Positions 14,560-21,951 of a DNA stretch of 64,000 bases are shown here, piece after piece. The notes beneath the pieces are model-generated. The model searched no databases. It saw nothing but the letters and a program-made list of their open reading frames with translations, and had not been told where the DNA came from. Every line of letters begins with the position of its first letter. Within the stretch, counting starts at the first letter, position 1. The DNA is from a virus, in IMG/VR virus record IMGVR_UViG_3300044625_001067, positions 159,473 through 223,472 of that record. One strand, given 5' to 3'. The position numbers and the translations under genes are program-made.

Positions 14560-15426
14560 ATGATGGATAACATAGTGTTTGCAACCGATAGCATGAGGTC
14601 TTCGGTTTCTTCACTCAAGAAAAAAATATCAAATTTCAAGATCAGCATCGAACAACTCAGTTCGGAAGTAGAAAAAATTGATACAAAGTTTGACAAGCTT
14701 TTAACACAAACTGAGATATACAAGGCTAAGCTAGAACGAGAAATGGGTCGCGAGGTGAGGCGTCTTGAGCTTGAACTTACCAAGCTTCGAAAACAAGTGA
14801 AAGAGTCACTCCCCCCTGAATCTCCTTTGGAGGACGAGACAGAGCTCGGAATAGCGTCAACACTTGCCATTATCGAGTGCCTTCTGAGGCATATCTGCGA
14901 AGGAGCAGACGACTTTAGGCTAATGAGCTACTCCTTCCTCTTCCCGGCTGTGATAGAAAGAGTTGCATCGTCTGACGACCCCGCGTACTTCATGGAAACT
15001 CTCCCAGAGTCTGCACAAGTTGTGATTGACCGGGGGAGGCAGTACGTTGCATACCTAAGAGGAGACTGCAAAACTCACGTCACAGATCCCGACGCATGGG
15101 AGCAATACATAGACCAAGTTACAGACTGGTGGAGGAACGACGCTCTTCCTTTGCTTTACGGGCAACGAGACGAACAATGGGACACAGACGTCCCGCTCTC
15201 TCTTGTTGAGATTCTAATGTGGCGTGACGAACCGGGTGAGCGACCCCTACACTTCTCACCGATTTTCGACGCCTACGAAACCTACAAGCTTCACAAAGAC
15301 GCTGTTTACACAAGCAGCGGTGTTCGAGCTTTCGACCTAAAAATGCACAAATTCGACTCCGGAGCCCCCGAGGAAGAAGTGAAGCCCCCAGTCATTCTGA
15401 CACGACCTGTTTACAGGAAGCCTTAA
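14560..15426 (+). CDS. Hypothetical coiled-coil protein (288 aa)
   Basis: The first ~90 residues are a clear coiled coil (SSLKKKISNFKISIEQLSSEVEK ... REVRRLELELTKLRKQVKESL). A globular acidic domain follows (LAIIECLLRHICEGADDFRL...). It lies 12 nt after the preceding gene and just upstream of the polymerase. No domain recognised; it could be a polymerase accessory factor by position only. Confidence 0.65.
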   Translation: MMDNIVFATDSMRSSVSSLKKKISNFKISIEQLSSEVEKIDTKFDKLLTQTEIYKAKLEREMGREVRRLELELTKLRKQVKESLPPESPLEDETELGIASTLAIIECLLRHICEGADDFRLMSYSFLFPAVIERVASSDDPAYFMETLPESAQVVIDRGRQYVAYLRGDCKTHVTDPDAWEQYIDQVTDWWRNDALPLLYGQRDEQWDTDVPLSLVEILMWRDEPGERPLHFSPIFDAYETYKLHKDAVYTSSGVRAFDLKMHKFDSGAPEEEVKPPVILTRPVYRKP

Positions 15427-15482
15427 AGCTTCCGATACGACAACCCCCCCTACGATAAACTAAATCATAACAATTCAACGAC

Positions 15483-18413
15483 ATGAGAACCAGCGAACTC
15501 GGCTACCCTGTCCTGTCTACCCCACTGCACACTAAGGTTTTCGGCAAACAAAAGGCAGCTTCAATGGGAGTTAAGGCACGTCAAAAGGCCGAGCGACTCT
15601 TAAAGCAATTTGGTATATCTGTCCCTGTTGATCACCCGGACAACCTGTACGATGGTCCCTTGCCCCTTCCAAGCTTAAGGGGTAGCAATTTACAGGAGCA
15701 CTTTGAAAACATAGCAACAGAGCAGGTAGGGGTGTACAAAACCCTTGCGAATTCTCTAGCGGGGTGCAAACTCCCAAAACTCCCTGCAGTTTCCGACTTC
15801 GTCTATCAGGCGGGATGGACACGCTATGAGTTTGTAGACGGAAAGTTTCTTGTAGAGTCCGTACCATGCCCACTCGAAGAAGCTTTCACGTACGACACTG
15901 AAACCTTCGTAAAAGCGGGTGCGTTTCCGATTATTGGGACGGCGCTAAGTGAAAAAGCAACCTACATTTGGCTCGCGGCAGAGCTTATTGACCCAACCAT
16001 ACCGGAGGAAGAGTGGGACCAACACGATCTCATTCCCATTGGTGAGAACAGGTTTGTAGCGGGACACAATATTAGCTACGACCGAGTGAGAACACGGGAA
16101 GGATACTCACTTAGCCGTAACAAGCCTGAAAACTTCTACTTTGACACACTCTCCGCGCATATTGGAGTGTCGGGTTTGGCCTCAGGTCAACGGTGGTTGT
16201 ACCTTCTTGCGGCGAAAGACCCCGAAAACCTGACTGAAGAGGAAAAGAGAAAACTCAGGTATGCTCCAAAGTGGCTAGACGAGGGATCAACAAACAGTTT
16301 GGTGCAATGCTACAACTTTCACGTTTACGAGGTTCGTAAGTACTTCGGCGATGACACTGTCCGCCCACTCAACCAAGGGGACAAAAAGGTACGGGACATT
16401 TTTGTAGACGCTACGCATATCTCGCAAATCACCGCAGTTCTTGAGAAGGCCGTAGAATACGCGGTAAGGGATGCTTTTTACACGGCGGAGCTTTTTCAGG
16501 CTTTGTGGCCGAAGTATCTCGATAGCACTCCCTCAATGGTGGGCCTTTGCGGCCACTACCACTTAAACGGCTCGGTCGTACCCCTGGTAGAAAACTGGGC
16601 TGAGTGGATTCAGAACACAGAAAGAGTGTTCCATGAGCACAGCCAGGAAATGACTGAGTTGTGCAGGGAGCTCGTATGGAAGACGTACAACGAGTGGAAG
16701 GCTGTCCTCAACAGCGTGGAGGACCCGGAGCGGGGCCTCGCGAAAGCACAGGAGTGGGCAGAGCAAGACCCTTGGGTGTCTCAGCTTAATTGGGAGCTTT
16801 GGAGTAGAAAAGGTAAGTACGCGTGGGTCCCTACTTGGGTGCAACCCTTTGTGAAAGATCCGCAACAACACATCGGAGTGAAGTCTCAATTGGCTCACTT
16901 GCTGTTGAAGCTCAAATACGAGGGATCACACATTGTTCAAACCAAAACAGAGGGCTGGTGCTACTACGATGAAACAGGTAGCCTTGTAAAAGTTCCCCAC
17001 CCCAAAGGAACCGGGGATAATACCGGAGTGTTACTCAGCAAGGACTTTGTCCAAGATATGGAAACCGGGAGGCTAAGTAGCGATCTCCCTGAAGCTAAGA
17101 GAGCTCTGGAGATTTCAAACGCTATTTCTTACTGGACTTCTGTTCGTAAGCGGGTGATGGACCGGATCTTCCTCCGCGCTGAAAACCCGCATGGTTCATC
17201 CGCCCTGGTGACTCTTCCTGAGATTCTCTGCCACGGAACGGTAACTCGCAGAACAGTTGAAAGCTTGATGGCAACCATGTGCTCCACGAAAAACTGGAGA
17301 ATTGGCACGGAGTTGAAAACACGAGTGCAGGCCCCCGAAGGCTGGAAAATTGTAAGCGCCGACTACGATGGTCAAGAGCTTCAGATCGCATCCATATACA
17401 GCGATACTTGGGAAGGTGGCTTTGTCGGGTGCTCGCCGATGGGGTACAACGTCCTGTCTGGGTCCAAGGAAAACGGCACTGATCCTCACACCGCTCTTGC
17501 TCGTGCTATTCTCCCTGAGATGTATAAGGGGCTTGTGTGGGACAGGAAGCTAGGAATTTGTTACAGTCATGAGAGTGAACCGTTGAATGTACCAAATTGT
17601 GTAAAGGCTGGAGAAAAATGGTTAAGCCCAATTGAACCCCAGTTGTACAAACTCCTGGCGAAAGCCAGAGACCTGAGTAAGATTGTCGGTTTTGCAACCT
17701 TGTACGGGGGGAGCGTAAGAGCCCTGAGCACTCCAATTCGACGAACTTTTCCTGAGAAAGGAGAGAGAGAAGTTAAGGATTTCGCACTGAAAGCACTGTC
17801 CTCGAAAAAAGGTGTTCTTGTGAATGGAGTGTATGAAGGTGGTTCTGACTCCGGCGCATTCAACTTGATGGAGCAAATATCCATGAAGACAAAGGTCCCT
17901 CAGCTACCCTGCCTTGGTACCAAAATTTCGACTGCAATGCGACCTGCGGCAGTTGGGACCGACTTTAGGACAGGACGCACAAACTGGGCCATCCAGGCAT
18001 CGGGTGCCGAAATTCTATCCATAACGCTCACGGCTGTCGCGTGGCTAGCGGAAGAGTACAAAATTCCCTACCGCTTCATTATCAGCATTCATGATGAACT
18101 CCACTTCATGACCCCTGAGAGGTACGCCACTCAGTTTGCCGTGCTGTTTCAAATTGCCCATCTTTATACCTGGGCGAATTTCCATAGCGCAATGGACATA
18201 CCGGAGCTTCCACTGAGTCGTGCTTTCTTCTCCTCAGTAGCAATTGACTCTCGGATTCGTAAGTCCCCAAAAGAGTGCACGGTAACACCTTCAAACCCCC
18301 ACGGTGCGAAAGAACCTAACGGAGTTGAGTACTCGATGACCGAACTCGGTGAGATTGGGGCTGTAGACAAGCTAAAGACACGATACGAAGCTATTCAAAA
18401 AGGATTGATTTGA
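15483..18413 (+). CDS. DNA polymerase gamma-type family A DNA polymerase
   Basis: A 976-residue polymerase colinear with mitochondrial POLG. The N-terminal region has LPLPSLRGSNLQEHF and YQAGWTRY, matching POLG's LPPLYGDNLDQHF and WAEGWTRY. The 3'-5' exonuclease motifs are intact: Exo I D138/E140 (FTYDTETF), Exo II AGHNISYDR (D200), Exo III YAVRDAFYT (D330). The polymerase motifs are intact: A around D627 (SADYDGQEL), B RDLSKI..ATLYGG (R729, K733, Y741), C SIHDELHF (D871). The C-terminus (LPLSRAFFSSVAIDS, TPSNPHG) matches POLG's AFFSAVDID and TPSNPTG. About 45 residues (roughly 685-727) are inserted before motif B. It is a complete replicative, proofreading enzyme, presumably copying the phage genome. 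Confidence 0.93.
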   Translation: MRTSELGYPVLSTPLHTKVFGKQKAASMGVKARQKAERLLKQFGISVPVDHPDNLYDGPLPLPSLRGSNLQEHFENIATEQVGVYKTLANSLAGCKLPKLPAVSDFVYQAGWTRYEFVDGKFLVESVPCPLEEAFTYDTETFVKAGAFPIIGTALSEKATYIWLAAELIDPTIPEEEWDQHDLIPIGENRFVAGHNISYDRVRTREGYSLSRNKPENFYFDTLSAHIGVSGLASGQRWLYLLAAKDPENLTEEEKRKLRYAPKWLDEGSTNSLVQCYNFHVYEVRKYFGDDTVRPLNQGDKKVRDIFVDATHISQITAVLEKAVEYAVRDAFYTAELFQALWPKYLDSTPSMVGLCGHYHLNGSVVPLVENWAEWIQNTERVFHEHSQEMTELCRELVWKTYNEWKAVLNSVEDPERGLAKAQEWAEQDPWVSQLNWELWSRKGKYAWVPTWVQPFVKDPQQHIGVKSQLAHLLLKLKYEGSHIVQTKTEGWCYYDETGSLVKVPHPKGTGDNTGVLLSKDFVQDMETGRLSSDLPEAKRALEISNAISYWTSVRKRVMDRIFLRAENPHGSSALVTLPEILCHGTVTRRTVESLMATMCSTKNWRIGTELKTRVQAPEGWKIVSADYDGQELQIASIYSDTWEGGFVGCSPMGYNVLSGSKENGTDPHTALARAILPEMYKGLVWDRKLGICYSHESEPLNVPNCVKAGEKWLSPIEPQLYKLLAKARDLSKIVGFATLYGGSVRALSTPIRRTFPEKGEREVKDFALKALSSKKGVLVNGVYEGGSDSGAFNLMEQISMKTKVPQLPCLGTKISTAMRPAAVGTDFRTGRTNWAIQASGAEILSITLTAVAWLAEEYKIPYRFIISIHDELHFMTPERYATQFAVLFQIAHLYTWANFHSAMDIPELPLSRAFFSSVAIDSRIRKSPKECTVTPSNPHGAKEPNGVEYSMTELGEIGAVDKLKTRYEAIQKGLI

Positions 18414-18421
18414 GACTAACT

Positions 18422-18619
18422 ATGAAAACACCCATCAAGATCAAAAAGCCACGAGTTCAATCCGCAGACATATACCCATGCAGAACAAAAGTAGGCATGT
18501 ACTGGTGGCCGATCCCGTTTGACAAGAACGGAAGATTCATCCCGTCGTCTGTGGACTGTTTGTACTCACAAGAGTACTTCTCCCAAGGTGATGCAATTCG
18601 CATGCTTCGTTCTCTATAA
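18422..18619 (+). CDS. Hypothetical protein (65 aa)
   Basis: The ATG at 18422 (MKTPIKIKKPRVQ) is preferred to a TTG at 18410 overlapping the polymerase stop. Basic N-terminus, then a Tyr/Trp-rich middle (GMYWWPIPFDKNG). No family recognised. Confidence 0.55.
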   Translation: MKTPIKIKKPRVQSADIYPCRTKVGMYWWPIPFDKNGRFIPSSVDCLYSQEYFSQGDAIRMLRSL

Positions 18620-18636
18620 CTAACAAGAGCTTAATT

Positions 18637-19656
18637 GTGGGACACTACTTAGAAAAGCTACTAAAGTGGTTGGGGTTTGGTTCCTATGAGAGGGACTCAG
18701 TTTGCGCAGATTCGGGTAGCTCTATCGAGTTTTTAGAAAGCTGTGACGACTTTCTTGAGTGGGTGAATAACCCGACCACGTCTATCGCCGATCTTGAAAA
18801 TTACGGAAAAGACAATCCCATAACATTTTTTGATAAAACCCTAACTTTCCCACCAAACCCATCGAAAGGGCAAATATACCACTGTCCAGCCGAGGGTAGG
18901 AGGTATATTTGGATGGAGACCGCGAGTAGCTCAAACTGGGTGCCCCTGCTCGACCAAGCTTGTGTCTCACCTTTGGGGAGTCTTGTGCAGGGGTCCGGTG
19001 GTGCAGGTGGTGCTGGCGTAGTTAGTCTTATGCAGGGGTCCGGTGGCGCGGCGGGTGCGACGGGGATAGAGCTCGCGTACACTCCGTGGAACTACCTACC
19101 ACCCACAAAAGCTGTTACAATTCTGGCGCACGAGAGCGGCGACAGCAACCACCCACCTTCGGGATCCTACATAGATGGTTCCACATGGGTTCACCCGTTG
19201 TCAGAAGAATCCCACCTACTTGTACTTGTGGTGAAAGAGGGTAAATGGCGGCTCACTCATGAGTCAGCCGAAGAGTTAGAGACCTACTTGCGTTTGTATC
19301 CCAACACAAGATTCAACACTTACTTGACCGATGCGCAAATTAGAGATGCTGTGAAGTTACTCCTGCTCAACACCCTTGGGAGTTCAGGTATATCGGACTA
19401 CAACAGTTTAACTAAGCAGTTTGCAATTAGGGATGGAAAAGAGTCCTGGAGTTTATTTTGGGAGTTTTTACACGACCTAACCCCTTCTGCTTTTGTTGGG
19501 GATATAGAAAAGACTCGTATAGAGAAGGGGTTAAAGGGAAGGGAGTACGACCACTGGCTGGAGCGACAACCACTGACAAAACTCAATTCTCAAGAAGTAA
19601 AACAGCAGAAAATGCTCCATAAGCTGAAGAGAAGAGGTGCATTTATCAACCTTTAG
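18637..19656 (+). CDS. Hypothetical protein with Gly-rich repeat (339 aa)
   Basis: GTG start. Near residue 110 it contains two imperfect 14-15-residue repeats, LVQGSGGAGGAGVV and LMQGSGGAAGATG, a Gly-rich flexible linker. This separates an N-terminal domain with a beta-rich SKGQIYHCPAEGRRYIW segment from a helical, basic C-terminal domain. Position at the start of the structural region suggests a virion component, but I do not recognise it. Confidence 0.6.
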   Translation: MGHYLEKLLKWLGFGSYERDSVCADSGSSIEFLESCDDFLEWVNNPTTSIADLENYGKDNPITFFDKTLTFPPNPSKGQIYHCPAEGRRYIWMETASSSNWVPLLDQACVSPLGSLVQGSGGAGGAGVVSLMQGSGGAAGATGIELAYTPWNYLPPTKAVTILAHESGDSNHPPSGSYIDGSTWVHPLSEESHLLVLVVKEGKWRLTHESAEELETYLRLYPNTRFNTYLTDAQIRDAVKLLLLNTLGSSGISDYNSLTKQFAIRDGKESWSLFWEFLHDLTPSAFVGDIEKTRIEKGLKGREYDHWLERQPLTKLNSQEVKQQKMLHKLKRRGAFINL

Positions 19657-19678
19657 CCAACTTTCACACTTCCTTAAC

Positions 19679-19894
19679 ATGCCGTTCCCTATCCCCCTAG
19701 ACCCTGACTTTCGGAAAGAAGTCATACAGAGTTGGATCGAAGACATTTACGATCGCCTAGGTGGTGGTGACGTAGAAAGTGCGAAGAAAAGTTGGGAAAT
19801 AGCAAATAATCTTTATCTCTCCCTCCCAGTTGGGCAGGGGGATTTTTTCATTGAGGAAAGGCTCTTAGAAGCTAGGGTAAAACTAGAGCGGTAA
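19679..19894 (+). CDS. Hypothetical protein (71 aa)
   Basis: The ATG at 19679 is chosen over an upstream in-frame start at 19637 that overlaps the previous gene. Small acidic helical protein (MPFPIPLDPDFRKEVIQSW...) just upstream of the tail chaperones. No family recognised. Confidence 0.6.
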   Translation: MPFPIPLDPDFRKEVIQSWIEDIYDRLGGGDVESAKKSWEIANNLYLSLPVGQGDFFIEERLLEARVKLER

Positions 19895-19909
19895 AGATAC
19901 AACATCACC

Positions 19910-20233
19910 ATGCGAACTGTAACTACAGAACCAAACCCACCCGCAGAACCAAACACCCGTCACGATCTTCTAACCTTTAGCGGAGCCTTGTCGGACGGAA
20001 GGCAGATCACAGTTCGTGAAATGACTGGACGAGACCTGCTCTATATCGAGGACGAATTGTCGGCACTCGGGGAGACACGGCAGAGCTTTCACCTTGTTGA
20101 ACGACTAAACGTGGGGCCTGAAAAAGTGTCCTTTGACGAAGTTGCAGACATGGGTGCTCGAGACCTGAAGGTTGTAGTCGGGTTGATTAAACAGGCTAAC
20201 GGGTCCGACGAAGAAAAGAAAGACCCAAAATAA
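19910..20233 (+). CDS. Tail assembly chaperone (G-like, short product)
   Basis: A 107-residue acidic protein (LTFSGALSDGRQITVREMTGRDLLYIE...), the usual plan of the first tail assembly chaperone. Its last codons are CCA AAA TAA, with a C upstream, forming the slippery heptamer C-CCA-AAA at 20224-20230 directly before the stop. A -1 slip there reads into the next frame and gives a fusion of about 248 residues, as in lambda gpG/gpGT. The chaperones help assemble the tail around the tape measure and are not normally in the virion. Confidence 0.75.
   Translation: MRTVTTEPNPPAEPNTRHDLLTFSGALSDGRQITVREMTGRDLLYIEDELSALGETRQSFHLVERLNVGPEKVSFDEVADMGARDLKVVVGLIKQANGSDEEKKDPK
20224..20230 (+). promoter_or_regulatory. 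-1 ribosomal frameshift site (CCCAAAA)
   Basis: A canonical X-XXY-YYZ heptamer in the correct phase (C CCA AAA), followed immediately by the zero-frame TAA. The -1 frame is open from here to 20655. Confidence 0.85.
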
Positions 20234-20655
20234 CCGTTGAAGAACTCGAAGACTTTTCCTTTTTAGTCTCAGTAGGGCGAAACAAGGCAGTTCATGTTCG
20301 GGACATTGTTCCGAAAGACTTTATCTTCGCCAGAGTTCTACAAGACAAGGGTTTAAGTGCTATGGGGCTACTTGTCAGGTTAATAAAGAACCCTGAAAGT
20401 CTTGAGACTTTATCTTCCACCAACTTTCGAGCCCTCTACAAGTGGGTCACGGATAATATTCTCAACGAGAGTATTCTCACTCCGGAAAGTTGGATGGAGA
20501 TTTCGTTTCACTTGAACAAGCAACGCTGGGACGGCGGAATAGACTGGTTGGACTCTCAACCAATGGCACGAATAAAGCGCATGATTGAAATAAACCAGAA
20601 AGTCGCTGAGCAGCAGCAAGACGAGATCAAAAAGTCAAGGAGAGCAGGCCGCTAA
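20230..20655 (+). CDS. Tail assembly chaperone, frameshift extension (T-like)
   Basis: The -1 frame is open from before the slippery site and encodes ITVEELEDFSFLVSVGRNKA... through to a basic tail (KKSRRAGR). No start codon with a ribosome-binding site lies near its beginning; the first ATG in frame is at 20362. That is as expected if it is made only as a fusion to the upstream chaperone by programmed frameshifting. About 141 residues are added. Confidence 0.8.
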   Translation: MTVEELEDFSFLVSVGRNKAVHVRDIVPKDFIFARVLQDKGLSAMGLLVRLIKNPESLETLSSTNFRALYKWVTDNILNESILTPESWMEISFHLNKQRWDGGIDWLDSQPMARIKRMIEINQKVAEQQQDEIKKSRRAGR

Positions 20656-21065
20656 TGTTCAAGTTTAACCTAAGAACACCTTTCAGAGGTGAGCCATTCA
20701 ACCCGAATTGGTGGGAACCAACGAAGTTAGAGTGGGCTCCTGTACTCCTAAACGAAAACAAACCGTACTGGAAGAACCAAACTGACACGAACGGTCGAGC
20801 CTGGCGCCCACTTACAACACAGTACCGTGCTTGGAAGAGAAAGCAGTACGGCGATCTCCCAATTCTCAGGGTAACAGGAAAGATGCAGGATACTGCAAAA
20901 GTCTTATCTTACCTTAAAAACGATCGCTTTGCGGTCCTTACAACTAGTGTAGGACCCTACCACCAGTTTGGTACAAAAAACATGGCTGCAAGGCCGTGGA
21001 TGGGGGTGCCTAAGTCATCTCTCGAAAAACTTTCAGGAATCGCCTGGAAACACATTCTCAATTAA
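20655..21065 (+). CDS. Virion morphogenesis/tail completion protein (Mu gpG-like)
   Basis: A 136-residue protein with the family's features in order: RAWRPLTTQYRAWKRKQYG, then ILRVTGKMQDT, then VGPYHQFGTKNMAARPWMGV. This is the pattern W-x-PL ... IL-x-x-tG-x-L ... Y-x-x-xHQfG ... aRPfLG of the phage virion morphogenesis (tail S/gpG) family. It likely acts in head-tail joining or tail completion. It starts on the base where the chaperone fusion ends. Confidence 0.7.
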   Translation: MFKFNLRTPFRGEPFNPNWWEPTKLEWAPVLLNENKPYWKNQTDTNGRAWRPLTTQYRAWKRKQYGDLPILRVTGKMQDTAKVLSYLKNDRFAVLTTSVGPYHQFGTKNMAARPWMGVPKSSLEKLSGIAWKHILN

Positions 21066-21074
21066 CTCATCACC

Positions 21075-21488
21075 ATGACAAAGACAAGAGCGAAGGACGA
21101 CAAGGGACAATTTCTTGGAGACAACCCCGCAACGCCGGACGTAGACGAGGCGTGGGTCGAAGACAAGAGCGAAGTTGCACCTGCCGAGGGGAACAACGCC
21201 GATTCAACCGTTGAGGACAAGGTTGAGAAACTGTCGCAAGAGCCCGCCACGGTGGAGATTAAGACATCTGAAACGACCGCAGTGAAAGAAAAGCAGAGCA
21301 AGGAGTCCATTGAAGCTTCCGTACAAGAAAAGCTCTCAAAAAGACTAGACGGTGAAGTAGACCCCTTCATCCCGTCGGCACAGCTTCAAAAGGAAGTTAA
21401 AGAGATTGCAAGTCAGGAGGGTTTCCAACTCACACGTGGAACCGAAGCTGGTGCGGCTCTCATGGCCCGCGCACGTAGGTCTGCTTAA
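21075..21488 (+). CDS. Hypothetical acidic protein (137 aa)
   Basis: The first 90 residues are low-complexity acidic/Glu-Lys rich and probably disordered (SEVAPAEGNNADSTVEDKVE). The C-terminus is a short ordered segment (FIPSAQLQKEVKEIA...) ending in a basic ARARRSA. It sits between tail genes. Role unknown; a linker or assembly protein is possible. Confidence 0.55.
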   Translation: MTKTRAKDDKGQFLGDNPATPDVDEAWVEDKSEVAPAEGNNADSTVEDKVEKLSQEPATVEIKTSETTAVKEKQSKESIEASVQEKLSKRLDGEVDPFIPSAQLQKEVKEIASQEGFQLTRGTEAGAALMARARRSA

Positions 21489-21490
21489 TC

Positions 21491-21853
21491 GTGAAATCAT
21501 TTGTCTTCCAACCTGGAATGACCTGGAGAAAGCTAGGGTACGGGTTTCACTCGGACTCCTTGGCTTACCGGGAAGTTCTAAACTACAACCCCAAGTGGTC
21601 TGTCGTTGAGCTCCCCCCTCCAGGAACAGTTCTTCAAGAGGGGGCAAACACAGCAGGGTCAGGGGCATCACAGCAGTCCCCAATATTCGGTAGAAGTTCA
21701 GGGCAGACATCCTTGGACTTCTACCCCTTTTCAAGCGAAGCAGAATACTTTTTGTCCTTGTCATCCTACAATCGGTCCGCCCTTCGTGAAGTGAGCAGGT
21801 TGAACGGGTGGTCACTCGATAGCTCCGAAGTTGTTACCGGACAGGTAGGGTAA
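21491..21853 (+). CDS. Possible LysM-like/gpX-type tail protein (120 aa)
   Basis: GTG start 3 nt after the preceding stop. The N-terminal 45 residues (GMTWRKLGYGFHSDSLAYRE, VLNYNPKWSVVELPPPGTVL) match the LysM-like pattern of phage tail gpX and baseplate proteins, where a Y-R-x-x-x-x-N-P-x-W turn is followed by PPxG. The rest is Ser/Gly-rich. It may bind peptidoglycan or join tail parts. Moderate confidence only. Confidence 0.5.
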   Translation: MKSFVFQPGMTWRKLGYGFHSDSLAYREVLNYNPKWSVVELPPPGTVLQEGANTAGSGASQQSPIFGRSSGQTSLDFYPFSSEAEYFLSLSSYNRSALREVSRLNGWSLDSSEVVTGQVG

Positions 21854-21855
21854 AA
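21848..21855 (+). promoter_or_regulatory. GGGTAAAA motif (late-promoter candidate)
   Basis: TAGGGTAAAACCTCC spans the stop of the previous gene, 104 nt before the sheath ATG. Confidence 0.55.
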
Positions 21856-21951
21856 CCTCCAGGTATACACCCTAAACCTTTGGCCTACGGGCACCACCGC
21901 CGGACTTATCCTCGCCGGCACAAAGGTAAGGAAAAGGAGGAATCTACCCAA

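Noticed and set aside
17535-17664. Intein in the polymerase gene
   Set aside because: The extra segment before motif B is only about 45 residues and lacks the N-terminal Cys/Ser and C-terminal His-Asn splicing blocks.
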